This document shows, piece by piece, positions 27,170 through 36,574 of a stretch of DNA of 64,000 nt. The position numbers and the translations under genes were made by a program. The notes under the pieces are model-generated. The model saw only the letters and a program-made list of their open reading frames with translations. It was not told where the DNA came from and searched no databases. Numbering within the stretch: the first letter of the stretch is position 1; every line of letters begins with the position of its first letter. The stretch comes from Streptomyces resistomycificus (GTDB taxonomy: Bacteria > Actinomycetota > Actinomycetes > Streptomycetales > Streptomycetaceae): the NCBI RefSeq assembly GCF_001514265.1, contig NZ_KQ949008.1, positions 65,051 to 129,050 on the forward strand, in the 5' to 3' direction.

Positions 27170-28969
27170 TTGATACCCCACATATCCAGCCGCCCTGGAC
27201 GCACGCTGGTGCTGGCGGCCACGATCGGTGCCGCCCTCGCGTTCGGCTCCCCGGGAGCCCTCGCGGGCACGCTCCCCGTCGTCCCCTCCACCGCGCTGGC
27301 CGCCAAGGCCCACACCCCTGCCGCCATGCCGGCATCCCAGAGTGCGACCTGGGTGGCCGGGACGCGTGCCTACCTCGTGATCACCGCCCCCGGTGACAGT
27401 TCGGCGGTCCGCTCGGCGATCACGGCCAACGGCGGCACCGTCTTCTCGAACTTCGACGCCATCGGCGTGATCGTCGCCCACGCGGCGTCCAGCGGATTCG
27501 CCGCCGCCATGCGCGACGTCGCCGGCGTGCAGCACGTGGGCGCCACGCGTACCTCGGACGTCCCGGCCGACGCCTACAACCCGGCACTCCCTGCCAATCC
27601 GGCCCAGGCCTCGACCCCGGCCGGAGAACCGGTCCGGGCCGACATGAGCCAGATCAAGGCCGACCATGCCTGGGCCGTGCACCCAGGCTCCGCTTCCGTC
27701 ACGGTCGGCGTCCTGGACACCGGTGTGGACGACCAGCACCAGGACCTGGCGCCCAACTTCGACGCGGCCGACTCGGTCTCCTGCGCCTACGGCAAGCCCG
27801 ACACTCGTGCCGGCGCGTGGCGGGACGTCGACACGCACGGCACCCACGTAGCGGGCACCATCGCCGCGGCCAAGAACGGCAAGGGCGTCGTCGGCGTGGC
27901 ACCCGGGGTGAAGATCGCCGCGGTCCGGGTCGCCGAGCCGGGCAACTCCTTCTTCTTCGCCGAGAACACCATCTGCGGCTTCGTCTGGGCCGGTGACCAC
28001 GGCTTCAAGGTCACCAATAACAGCTATTACACGGACCCGTGGCAGTTCAACTGCCCGGACAACATCGACCAGGCCGCCATCATCGAGGGCGTCAAGCGCG
28101 CCCAGGAGTACGCCGAGGGCAAGGGCTCCCTCCAGATCGCCGCCGCGGGCAACGAGAACTACGACCTCGCCCACAAGACGACCGACTCCGCGAGCCCGAA
28201 CGACTCGACGCCGGTCACCCGCACCATCACCAACGCCTGCCTCGACATCCCGACCGAGCTGCCGGGCGTGGTCACGGTCGCGGCCAACGGCACTGGCGTC
28301 ACCAAGGCCTCGTTCTCCAACTACGGTCAGGGCGTCATCGATGTCGCGGCGCCGGGCAGCAACGTGTACTCCACCGTCCCCGGCGGCGGCTACGGCAGCA
28401 AGAGCGGCACCTCGATGGCCACCCCGCACGTGGCTGGTGTGGCGGCACTCATCGCCAGTGCCAACCCGGGCATCACCCCGGCGCAGCTCCGCGCCAAGCT
28501 GGCCGAGCAGGCCAACGACATCGCCTGCCCCTCGGACAACCGCTGCACGGGCACGACGGCCAACAACTCGTTCTTCGGCGAAGGACAGGTCGACGCCCTC
28601 AAGGCCGTCGGGACCACCCCGCCGACCGGCAAGTACTTCGAGAATCTCGCGGACTTCGCCATCAACGACAACGCGACCGTGGAGAGCCCGATCGCCGTAA
28701 CCGGTGTGACTGGCAACGCCCCGGCCACCCTCAAGGTGGGTGTGGACATCAAGCACACCTACATCGGTGACCTGAAAGTCGACCTGGTGGCGCCGGACGG
28801 CACCGTCTACACGCTGCACAACCACGCTGGCGGCAGCGCCGACAACATTGCCCAGACCTACACCGTGAACGCCTCCTCGGAGGTCGCGAACGGCACCTGG
28901 AAGCTGCGCGTCAACGACAACGCCGCCTCCGACACAGGCAAGATCGACGCCACGAACCTGACCTTCTAG
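27170..28969 (+). CDS. secreted subtilisin-family serine protease with C-terminal P domain
   Basis: A 599-residue S8 peptidase. A signal peptide covers about residues 1-33 (LVLAATIGAALAFGSPGALA). An I9-like propeptide region (about 55-130) precedes the catalytic domain, with D183 in VLDTGVDD, H223 in DTHGTHVAGTIAA and S415 in SGTSMATPHVAG. The last ~120 residues (FENLADFAIND to KIDATNLTF) form a proprotein-convertase P domain. The start is TTG 27170 after GGAGGA. It is an extracellular protease for protein scavenging; no neighbour shares the transcript. Confidence 0.94.
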   Translation: MIPHISSRPGRTLVLAATIGAALAFGSPGALAGTLPVVPSTALAAKAHTPAAMPASQSATWVAGTRAYLVITAPGDSSAVRSAITANGGTVFSNFDAIGVIVAHAASSGFAAAMRDVAGVQHVGATRTSDVPADAYNPALPANPAQASTPAGEPVRADMSQIKADHAWAVHPGSASVTVGVLDTGVDDQHQDLAPNFDAADSVSCAYGKPDTRAGAWRDVDTHGTHVAGTIAAAKNGKGVVGVAPGVKIAAVRVAEPGNSFFFAENTICGFVWAGDHGFKVTNNSYYTDPWQFNCPDNIDQAAIIEGVKRAQEYAEGKGSLQIAAAGNENYDLAHKTTDSASPNDSTPVTRTITNACLDIPTELPGVVTVAANGTGVTKASFSNYGQGVIDVAAPGSNVYSTVPGGGYGSKSGTSMATPHVAGVAALIASANPGITPAQLRAKLAEQANDIACPSDNRCTGTTANNSFFGEGQVDALKAVGTTPPTGKYFENLADFAINDNATVESPIAVTGVTGNAPATLKVGVDIKHTYIGDLKVDLVAPDGTVYTLHNHAGGSADNIAQTYTVNASSEVANGTWKLRVNDNAASDTGKIDATNLTF

Positions 28970-29698
28970 CGCAGGGCCGGGCAACGCCCGCGTACAGCAC
29001 GCACAGCGCCGCGACAGCTCCCCGCCCCGCGGCCGCGGACAAGGCGGGCTGCGGTCTGTTCGGCCCAGGGCTGCGAACTACTGGGCGGGCAGCGGGCGTA
29101 TGGGCCCCGGCGGCGGTGTACGCCGCGGTTGGGGCCACCATGCCGGAGGCGTCCAGGAAGGCCGCGGACGGCCTGGAGCCGGTGTCCAGCTCACCGTGCG
29201 CCTCCCTGACGAGCTGCAGGGCTGTGTCCGGGCTGACCGTACGGGCAGCGCGAACGCAGCCCCGAGGAGTGCCGGCCGGCTCGAGCGGCGGGCCACCGTC
29301 CCGGCCAGGACCGCCGGGGGGGGCGGCCTCGCCGCGGGAGGCCTACGCCTTGCGCACCAACTCCTGCTGGGCGCCCGCGAGTGACCCTGCACGCGGCATT
29401 TTCCTCACCCATGATTCGGGAGGACTCCAGTGCCGCTATAAGCAAGCCGCAAAAACGCCGCCCAGGACGCCCACCGGCAAGGAGGCCAAATGCGAGGGAG
29501 CCGGGGCACCGAGTTCCGCGCACGGTTTCGACCAAGCCCCGGGGCAAAGCCCACCACTCGCACATAACTCGTAGGCCCGTACTGATCCCAGGTCGGGCAG
29601 GATGCCGTCGGCCCAAGCCTCGTCCAGACCCGCCGCGTCGCAGGCCCCCCACGCCCAGATCCAACCGGGTGAGCTCGCCCAGGAGTTCGCCGACCAAG
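28970..29698. other. noncoding stretch downstream of the subtilase
   Basis: No gene was recognised on either strand; open frames are Arg/Pro/Ala-rich with no ribosome-binding sites. A small inverted repeat (GGCCGGGCAACGCCCG region, 28976 onward) directly after the subtilase stop may act as its terminator, although no U-tract follows. Confidence 0.45.
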
Positions 29699-29848
29699 CG
29701 CTCGGACGACACGGTTTTCTCGTGCCTTCCGATGAGCTACGACTACGGACTCCACCAGGTGTTCCGCGCGCTCCGGGCAGGTTGCCGACTGGTCTTGGCC
29801 CCGACAGGCGCCCACGGCGTCGTCGAGGGCGTCGCCGTCCAGACGTGA
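29699..29848 (+). pseudogene. relic of an acyl-AMP ligase / adenylation domain
   Basis: About 35 residues (SDDTVFSCLPMSYDYGLHQV then FRALRAGCRLVLAPTG) match the region after the nucleotide loop of adenylate-forming enzymes, where D-Y-G-L and the following AGxxLVL are conserved. Upstream and downstream sequence shows no further homology in any frame, so only a splinter of the gene is left. The whole enzyme would be about 500 residues. Confidence 0.45.
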
Positions 29849-30008
29849 CAGCAGGCGGCCCAGGGTGGTCGCGCGTGGCGGACGGCGCAGTCCGATCTTC
29901 GCCCGCGCCTCGGGAGAGGTATCGATGGCAGTGACTCTCGTCCGGGTCGGCTGGCTCGTCTGCTAACCGGCTTCGGTCATCCTTTGCCGGGACTGGGCCT
30001 GTCTCCCG

Positions 30009-30581
30009 TCACCGGACGGCAGCAGCTCTGGGATCGACCTCACACCGTTCGATCATGCCCACACGCCCCGAACTGGCAACGGCCACCCGGTACGTTGTCT
30101 TGTCCTTCGCGGGGACCGACACCTGATCGCCAGTGTCGAACAAGGGGTAACCGTGCTCGTCCTTGAAGTTGACTTTCACGGTGAAGAGGGCGTCGCGTCC
30201 GTTCGGATTCCTGATCTCGACGGTCGCGTACGGGTCCTCCGTGGTTGCGCATTGCACGAGCACGGCGGTGCCGTCCTTCAGGGGCTGGGCGGTACTGCTG
30301 GACGCCGTGGGTGTGGGCTGTGAACTGCCACCCCTGTCATTGGTACTCGTACCGGAGCCATGCGATTCACTGCTGCGCGAGCCGCTGGACGAACTGCCGA
30401 GCGGGTCCCTGCCGCCCCGCGTCGAACTTCCGTGGTCCTGGCTGGAGCTGCTGCAACCGCCCCCGTCACTGCTTTCCTTGCTGCTGTTTCCTTGGCCACG
30501 GCCCGACGAGAAGCCGGTCAGGGCCAGTACGACCATCGCCGACACCGCTGTGAATCTGAGCCTGCGGCCCCCCATGTACAT
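30009..30581 (-). CDS. secreted Ser/Gly-rich protein
   Basis: A 190-residue protein with a signal sequence (RLRFTAVSAMVVLALTGFSS), a low-complexity Ser/Gly linker (about 30-90) and a folded C-terminal domain (about 98-185) with the protein-like string ATVEIRNPNGRDALFTVKVN. The arrangement occurs in many streptomycete secreted proteins of unknown role. C-terminal Cys residues (VQCATTE and IERCEVD) could form a disulfide. ATG 30581 or 30575 are both possible. It is monocistronic. Confidence 0.75.
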   Translation of the reverse strand: MYMGGRRLRFTAVSAMVVLALTGFSSGRGQGNSSKESSDGGGCSSSSQDHGSSTRGGRDPLGSSSSGSRSSESHGSGTSTNDRGGSSQPTPTASSSTAQPLKDGTAVLVQCATTEDPYATVEIRNPNGRDALFTVKVNFKDEHGYPLFDTGDQVSVPAKDKTTYRVAVASSGRVGMIERCEVDPRAAAVR

Positions 30582-30905
30582 GCCCGCATCCTACTCACGG
30601 ACGTCGCACCGGTCTCGGCAAGGTCAAGGCCAGCAGCTGCTCGCGAGCAGTGACACTTCCTGGGACGTCGCCGAGGTCGGGTGTGGGGGTCGGCCGTCCG
30701 CTCAGTACTGAGGCGTGTCTGAGCCACCTCTATGGGTGTGTCCCATCGCCGATGAGGTATACCCGCAGCTCATGAGCCCGCCCACCGCCTCCAGGGCGGC
30801 CAGCTCGTCACCACCCGAGCCGCCGGTGGACCCGCGCCCAGGCGGTCCATTGGCTTCACGGCGCACCTGGGTATGGCTGTGCAGCTCGCGGCGGCGAGGG
30901 GATGT
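30582..30905. other. intergenic, no feature recognised
   Basis: The stretch lies upstream of the Ser-rich protein gene and downstream of the pentapeptide frame, both on the minus strand, so it should contain the former's promoter. I cannot identify clear -35/-10 elements. Confidence 0.4.
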
Positions 30906-31253
30906 CTACGGTTCCGGTGAGCGCTGTAGTCCACGTACGGCGGTGAGCGTTGCTCCGGTCAGCTTCACGCCGCTGAGTTTGGCTCCCCGCAGGTCAGCCC
31001 GGGTCAGGTCCGCGCCGCTCAGGTCGACTTCCCGCAGGTCCGCCCCTCTGAGATCGGCTCCGGACAGATCGGCCCTCCTCAAGGACGCATGCTTACCCAC
31101 GTCTTCGGATCCGAGTTCATCCGCCAGGCGCTTGTCGGCGGCGCTGAGCCGCGCTCCCTGCAGGTTGGCTGAGGCCAAGAAAGCGCCGCTCAGGTCAGCA
31201 TCGACCATGATGGCGCGGGCCAAGTTGGCTCCCTCAAACGTGGCCTCCCGCAA
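30906..31253 (-). CDS. pentapeptide-repeat protein, probably 5'-truncated
   Basis: About 115 residues dominated by tandem A(D/N)LXX pentapeptides in two blocks (ADLSGAFLASANLQGARL, and ADLSGADLRGADLREVDLSG onward), which would form a right-handed beta-helix. No ATG/GTG start exists: the only in-frame start is TTG 31253 inside a repeat, and a TGA lies just upstream. The N-terminus has therefore probably been lost at the junction with the primase relic. Full-length streptomycete relatives carry a membrane or helical N-terminal domain. Confidence 0.6.
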   Translation of the reverse strand: MREATFEGANLARAIMVDADLSGAFLASANLQGARLSAADKRLADELGSEDVGKHASLRRADLSGADLRGADLREVDLSGADLTRADLRGAKLSGVKLTGATLTAVRGLQRSPEP

Positions 31254-31285
31254 GTCGGCACTGCCCGCGGCGAGCGGTGATCCTC

Positions 31286-31800
31286 ATACGACAATGGCAC
31301 CTGACCGGCACCCGCCTGAAGGCTCTGCCACGCCGCACACCCCATCCTGCGGGCCTTGATCTTCTCACCGCCGGTCAGGAGCTTGACCCTTGCTTCGTCG
31401 AACTTGTCGTTGAGGTTGAGCTCGCTGCAGACGATGAGCCGGCGGCCGTGGAGTTCGGTGAGCCCGGTGGAGTGCTCGGAGAACGCGCCGCGGTCCATCA
31501 GGAAGCCTGGCGGGGCGGCGTCGGCGTAGTCCCCCAGGATCTGGATCATGACGTCCAGAAGGACGCTCTTGCCGTTCTTGCCGTGGCCGTGGAGGAGGGG
31601 CAGGACCTGGGCGCCGACGTCGCCAGTGATGGAGTAGCCGAGCAGCAGATGCAGGAAGCCGATCATTTCGCGGCCTTCGGGGTCGTCGCCGAAGGCGTCG
31701 TGCAGGAAGCGGTGCCAGCGCGGGGTCTCGGTCTGCTGGAGGGCGACGCTGGTTGCGCGGGAGTGGAAGTCGCGGGTGGTCGTCTCAAGCAACCTTCGCG
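31286..31800 (-). pseudogene. relic of a P4/D5-type phage-plasmid DNA primase-helicase
   Basis: About 150 residues of the superfamily 3 helicase part: the Walker A GHGKNGKSVLLD, a following acidic segment and the diagnostic LHGRRLIVCSELNLNDKFDE and LLTGGEKIKARRM. Both the primase-side N-terminus and the C-terminal DNA-binding part are missing, and the frame runs out into unrelated sequence before the pentapeptide gene. It marks a former phage satellite or integrative plasmid. Confidence 0.7.
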
Positions 31801-31905
31801 AACGCCGAGCGGTCTTGCTGGGTGAAGAGGTCGACGCAGCGCCCTTGCCGATGGGTCGGCATATGGGCAGAAGACGCCTTGCCGAGTGCCTGAACGAAGG
31901 TGGAG

Positions 31906-32289
31906 ATGACGAATCTGAACACCGTGGTGACGTGGGTGGACGCACGCGAGAGACTGCCTCGGAGCGGTACACCCGTGGCAGCAGCGATCACGGGTCGGTA
32001 CCCGGCTGACAGCGTCGCCGAGTCCGATGCGACGTTGGGTGAGGAATTCTGGCTGGTGCGGCCGATGTACTTCACGACTCGGCACTGGAGTGAGGACGGG
32101 GCAGAGCACAGGGACTGCTTCGTCGACTTCGACGGGATCGTCCGTTTGCCCTACGGTCTTGCCAGTGCTGAAACCGTGACTCACTGGGCTGAGCTGCCCA
32201 CCCTGCCAGGCGCCATGACGCACGTGGTTCTCGGGAAGGACGTGAAGACAGCTCTCCAGGACGCGTGGGGCCTTCCTCCCATCAGCTGA
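31906..32289 (+). CDS. small DUF551-like protein, phage-associated
   Basis: A protein of 127 residues beginning MTNLNTVVTWVDARERLP and ending its domain with ETVTHWAELPTLPG. The W-x-x-x-x-x-R-L-P start and T-H-W-x-x-L-P end are the two conserved edges of DUF551, a family common in prophages and of unknown function. GAAGG precedes the ATG; a GTG at 31900 is also in frame. It runs antisense to the end of the primase relic, in keeping with a mobile-element remnant. Confidence 0.6.
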   Translation: MTNLNTVVTWVDARERLPRSGTPVAAAITGRYPADSVAESDATLGEEFWLVRPMYFTTRHWSEDGAEHRDCFVDFDGIVRLPYGLASAETVTHWAELPTLPGAMTHVVLGKDVKTALQDAWGLPPIS

Positions 32290-32387
32290 CCCACAGCCTG
32301 CTCGGACAGCTTGCGCGAGTGCTTGGCTTGCTCTTTAACCTTTGGCGGAGCCTCAGTGACACCGGTAGGTTCTCCGCGGTGACCTTG

Positions 32388-33248
32388 ATGGAGACGCAGG
32401 GCCTCACGTCGATGACCGACGAGGCGCAGTTACGTTGGATGGCGCTGGGGGACACGACTCGGCGGCCGGCCGTGGTCATGCTCCATGGCGGTCCAGGTCT
32501 GCCGGATTATCTGGGCGATGTCGCCCCCATGGTCGCGGACCTCGCGCCTGTGTACAGGTACGACCAGCGGGGCACGGGTCAATCCCCGTGGCGGGGGCGC
32601 CATTCCTTCGCCCGGCATGTCGACGATCTCGCCGAGCTGCTCGACGCATGGGACGTGCCCAGAGCTGTGCTGATCGGGCACTCCTACGGCACTGACCTGG
32701 CGAGCCGGTTCTGCCTGACGCATCCTGACCGGGTTGCCGCGATGCTTCTGATGTGCGGGCCGTTCGTCGGTGATTGGCGTACCGGGGACCGAGCGGAGCG
32801 AGGCCGCCGCATGTCCGCAGCGCAGCTGGAGCGGCTCCACGCATTGGAGGAGTTGCCGCACCGCACGGAGGAGCAGGAAGTCGAGCTGCTCACACTGGCC
32901 TGGTTCACCGACCATGCCGATCCCGAACGGGGGTGGCACTGGGCCGCGCAGGGTGCCCGGCGGCGGCGCCCCGTCAACTGGGCTATGAACAGCGAGCTTG
33001 GCGCGGCAGGGCGCGCGGACCCGCTCGGTGAGCATCTTGCCGAACTGCGCGCATGCCTGCCCGCGCGGGCGGAGCTTCTCGGTGGGGTCGACGATCCCCG
33101 CCCAGTGTCAGCTCTTGAATCACTCGCGCTCAGGCTCGATCTTCCGCTTAGGCGCGTCGAAGACGCTGGGCACGAGCCCTGGTTGGAGCAGCCCAACACC
33201 GTGCGTGCGCACCTTCGCCGATTCGTGCAAGGCACGCTGGGCTCATAG
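32388..33248 (+). CDS. alpha/beta hydrolase, proline-iminopeptidase-like
   Basis: A 286-residue hydrolase. The oxyanion HGGPG is in VVMLHGGPGLPDYLG, followed by RYDQRGTGQSP as in prolyl iminopeptidases. The nucleophile elbow is LIGHSYGTDLA (Ser in GHSYG), and a late His in VEDAGHEPWLEQP completes the triad. ATG 32388 is chosen, with the downstream ATG 32412 and a GTG at 32379 as alternatives; ribosome-binding sites are weak for all. The substrate may be a peptide, ester or lactone. Confidence 0.87.
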   Translation: METQGLTSMTDEAQLRWMALGDTTRRPAVVMLHGGPGLPDYLGDVAPMVADLAPVYRYDQRGTGQSPWRGRHSFARHVDDLAELLDAWDVPRAVLIGHSYGTDLASRFCLTHPDRVAAMLLMCGPFVGDWRTGDRAERGRRMSAAQLERLHALEELPHRTEEQEVELLTLAWFTDHADPERGWHWAAQGARRRRPVNWAMNSELGAAGRADPLGEHLAELRACLPARAELLGGVDDPRPVSALESLALRLDLPLRRVEDAGHEPWLEQPNTVRAHLRRFVQGTLGS

Positions 33249-33428
33249 GGCTTCGACCGGATTGCCGGTCGGCCTCATCCCACGCTGCCGGCACCGCGAC
33301 AGGGCCGGTGTCGATATGGTCCTCGAACCAGGCCGCTCACCTGGGTGTTCGCCGGATGCTGAGGCGGCCTTCGTCTGATCATGTGCTCCGACCAAGGACA
33401 CACACGACCACGACGAAGGCCGTTGAAG

Positions 33429-34907
33429 GTGAGTTTGCTGCCTGCTCTTGTTCCGAGGCGATCGCGAAAGCGACACGCTTCCGGGAGGACTTATTCGACT
33501 GCCTGACCGCGCGCGGGGACGAACTGTTCGACCTCGCCGACGCGTGGCTGTGCGCGGACGGACCGGTGACGGCGCCCGGTCGATCTGACGCTGGTGGCTG
33601 AGCACCGGCGCGGCCACGGCGCGATGTACGACGCACTCAACAGCGGAAACGTGGACGCGCCCCGGCTGCGGCAGGTGCTGGCCGGCCTGCCCATGCCGCA
33701 GGCAGCCGACGGCCGCCTGGTCCTCGCGGTCGAAGTGAGCAACTGGCTGCGCCCGGACGCGCCGACCAGCGCGGATCGTCTGTTCTGTCACGTCTACGGC
33801 CGCAGCGGACGGTCCTCGGATCAGTTCGTGCCCGGCTGGCCGTACTCTTTCGTCGCGCTTTGGAATCGGGCCGGACGTCGTGGTGCCAACTCCTGGACGC
33901 CGTGCGTCTCGGGCCGGACCACGACGTCGCCGAGGTCACCGCCGCTCAGGTCCGCCGGGTGGTCGTGGATCTGATCGAGATGGGCCGCTGGCACGCGGGT
34001 GACCGCGACATCCTGGTCGTCTTCGACGCCGGCTACGACGCCCCGCGCATGGCCCACCTCCTCGACGGCCTCCCGGTCGAGGTCCTGGGACGGATGCGCT
34101 CCGACCGCGTCATGCGACGGCCGACGCCCTCGCCCCAGGAGTACGCCCTGTCCTATCCCCACGGCGGGCGACCGCCGAAGCACGGCAAGGAGTTCCGCTT
34201 TGCCAAGCCGGAAACCCGGGGCGAGCCGGATGCGGCGACGGTCCAGGTCACCGACCGGTACGGCACCGCCCGCGCGATGGCCTGGGACCGCATCCACCCG
34301 AGGCTGACCACCCGCTCCGCATGGATCGAGCACACCGGTGAACTCCCCACCGTTGAGGTCACGTTGATCCGACTCCAGGTCGACCGCCTGCCCGGACGGC
34401 GAGGACCCGCTGCCTGTCTGGTTGTGGTCCTCTGCCACCGGCCTGACCGGCGAGGGCATCGATGTGCGCTGGCAGGCGTTCCTGAGGAGATTCGACCTGG
34501 AGCACACCTTCCGGCTGATGAAGCAGACCCTCGGATGGACCCGGCCGAAGCTCCACTCCCCCGAAGCCGGCGAGCGCTGGACGTGGCTCGTGATCGCCGC
34601 CCACACCCAACTCCGGCTCACCCGCGAAGCCGCGGCGGATCTCCGTCGGCCCTGGGAGAGGCCAGCCGAGCCCGCACGACTCACCCCGGCCCGTCTCCGC
34701 CGAGGGTTTCGGAACCTCCGCCCGCACCCGGCCTGTCCGGCCCGTGCACCGAAACCATCAACATCCGGACCTGGAAGGCCGCTTGGCGCCAAGAATCGCC
34801 GCCCCGCACCCCGCTGTGACGTCGGGAAGACGACCAGAGGACCCGAGAGCATCATCGAGCGCGACAGCCTGGTTCTGTCGGTGGTTGGTGGCGTCAGTTG
34901 TTCGTGA
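33429..34907 (+). pseudogene. DDE transposase with at least four frameshifts
   Basis: Reading from GTG 33429 (SLLPALVPRRSRKR), the product continues in other frames: FREDLFDCLTARGDELFDLA, then YDALNSGNVDAPRLRQVLAG, then DILVVFDAGYDAPRMAHLLD, then QAFLRRFDLEHTFRLMKQTL. Frame changes fall near 33475, 33585, 33855 and 34397; the joins at 33585 and 33855 look like single-base indels. FDAGYD and the late E in DLEHTFRLMKQ suggest the DDE catalytic residues. The whole gene is nearly full length but dead. It belongs to an actinobacterial family related to IS4/IS701 transposases. Confidence 0.8.
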
Positions 34908-35013
34908 AAGCTGACGGCACCAGGTGATGGCCCAGAAAGATGTTCGCGGATTCTGACGTCACCATCGGGGTTGCGGTGTCAAGCTGGATGTGCTCAGTAA
35001 AGGAGCTCCCCCG

Positions 35014-35337
35014 ATGCCGCCTGGCCAGTCGAAGGTCGAGTTGTACGCCGCGCTGCGGCGCGACTCCCGCGATGGCATGTCGAACCGGGCGTTGCAGTGC
35101 AAGTACGGCGTCATCTGGAGCACGGTCAACAAGGCCCTGACCTCGGCTTGGCCGCAGGCACGCACGACAACCGCTTCGGCGCGGCCGTCGAAGCTGGATC
35201 CGTTCACGCTGCTGATCGACGAGATCCTGCTCATTGTTCTGGACGCGACCAGGAAACAGCGCCACACCGTCACCCCGGATCTACCGCCGTCTGATCGACG
35301 AGCACTCCTCGTCCGAGGCGTTGCGTTGACCACTTGA
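35014..35337 (+). pseudogene. 5' fragment of an IS21-like istA transposase
   Basis: The intact start (ATG 35014 with AGGAG upstream) leads into a helix-turn-helix N-terminus (MSNRALQCKYGVIWSTVNKA, then PSKLDPFTLLIDEILL). The frame is shifted near 35280, where another frame continues RRLIDEHSSSEA. The sequence then stops, so the DDE catalytic domain is absent. A matching istB-like C-terminal scrap lies at 36318-36421, on the far side of the methyltransferase gene. Confidence 0.6.
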
Positions 35338-35411
35338 ACCCGCACCGATGAGAGGGCGCAAGCGTCCTGCGAGCAACCGCGCGGTCCGGCCAGGGACTGA
35401 GAGTCCGGTGT

Positions 35412-36185
35412 TCATACCTTGCTCGCGACCACCATGTAGTTCTCGGCCTCAAGATCGAACGTGCTCAGTTCCGTTCGGAGTCCGACCCGGTGCAGCTCGA
35501 CTTCGAGTTCCTCGTACCGGTAGGGCCAGCAGGACAGCAGTTCCGAGCGGACAAGAACCAACCCGGTCGCATCAACTTGCGCGATCGCAATCTCGATGTG
35601 GTGCTCCTCCTCCCAATGCGGCGCAATCTCCCAGCGGTAGACCACGACGGCATCGCGACCGTTCCGGCGGACGAGTCGGTCACTGATCTCCAGCCGGGAA
35701 CATCTGGCCCTCACGAGTTCCCAAGTGCGGGATGTGAGTACCAAGCGCCCGCCGGGGCGCAGAAGCCGTGACATCGACTCCAGAGCAGCGCCCCTGCCTG
35801 TCGCGCCCGCGGCATGGTGAAGCGAGTTGCCAACGCAGAACACCATGTCGAACGTGCTGTCCTGGAAATGGTCGGGCAACTCTTCCCAGTTCGCCCGTAC
35901 GGCCCGGACGGATGTCCCGAACTCCTCAGACAACTCTGCAGTCCGACGAACCATCGCCTCGCTGGCGTCAGTTGCGACAACCTGCATGCCACGACCGGCG
36001 AGGCCAACCGCCAACTGTCCGGTTCCGCACGAGCAGTCGAGGACGTGAGCGTTCGACGGCAGGAGATTGAGGACGTCGTCGAACGACGCAGCGAACTCGG
36101 CTGGGGGCAACTTTGCATCCGAGATGAGCCATTCGTACACCTCGGCAAGCACGTCATAGCCTGTCACAACCACTACCTCCGTCAC
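35412..36185 (-). CDS. class I SAM-dependent methyltransferase
   Basis: A 257-residue protein with motif I VLDCSCGTGQLAVGLAGRG, motif II VVATDASEAMVRR, FDMVFCVGNSLHHAAG (motif IV-like) and a post-motif strand RPGGRLVLTSRTWE. The sequence resembles glycine/sarcosine-type N-methyltransferases in size and in the VGNSLHHA segment, but the acceptor is unproven. It is intact despite lying between two IS21-like fragments, on the opposite strand to them. Confidence 0.85.
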   Translation of the reverse strand: MTEVVVVTGYDVLAEVYEWLISDAKLPPAEFAASFDDVLNLLPSNAHVLDCSCGTGQLAVGLAGRGMQVVATDASEAMVRRTAELSEEFGTSVRAVRANWEELPDHFQDSTFDMVFCVGNSLHHAAGATGRGAALESMSRLLRPGGRLVLTSRTWELVRARCSRLEISDRLVRRNGRDAVVVYRWEIAPHWEEEHHIEIAIAQVDATGLVLVRSELLSCWPYRYEELEVELHRVGLRTELSTFDLEAENYMVVASKV

Positions 36186-36317
36186 GCGGCAGACTCACGG
36201 TAGGACGTCAGTCCATCAGCGGAGCAAGCCGGGAACCAATGGTTTTCGCGACGATGGCTCTGACGGTGTTTGTGGGTTGTCAGTTGTCCGTCTGAGTGGA
36301 TGTCACCGGCTGGCTAG

Positions 36318-36421
36318 CTGTTCGTCGACCGGCTCACCTTCGGCGGCAACATCCTCGAGACCGGCACCGAGTCCTACCGCCACGCTCACAGCCGCGAACT
36401 CGCCCGCCAAGCCATCCGGAC
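36318..36421 (+). pseudogene. C-terminal scrap of an istB-like ATPase
   Basis: About 34 residues (LFVDRLTFGGNILETGTESY then RHAHSRELARQ) resemble the C-terminus of IS21-type IstB helpers, where a DRLxxxxxIxETGTxSYRL stretch is common. No Walker motifs remain. It has the same orientation as the istA fragment 1 kb upstream, suggesting both ends of one former element. Confidence 0.4.
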
Positions 36422-36574
36422 TACCGTCAGAATTCGGTTCTGGCACAGACCTTGGGGAGCGGTCGCGGAGCGTCACCGGGGCAACCGCATGGGTTGGGTC
36501 ATCCCGTGGGCGGTTTGCCGGGACAGTCGAAATTTCCGGGCACTCTCGCGAGCCATGCTGGCATCGTATGAATC

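Noticed and set aside
27107..28984. 625-codon minus-strand open frame opposite the subtilase
   Set aside because: A Gly/Val/Arg-rich antisense translation; the plus strand has the full catalytic triad and signal peptide.
29116..29574. Open frame downstream of the subtilase
   Set aside because: Composition is random-like, with a G-tract at 29319-29327 and no ribosome-binding site.
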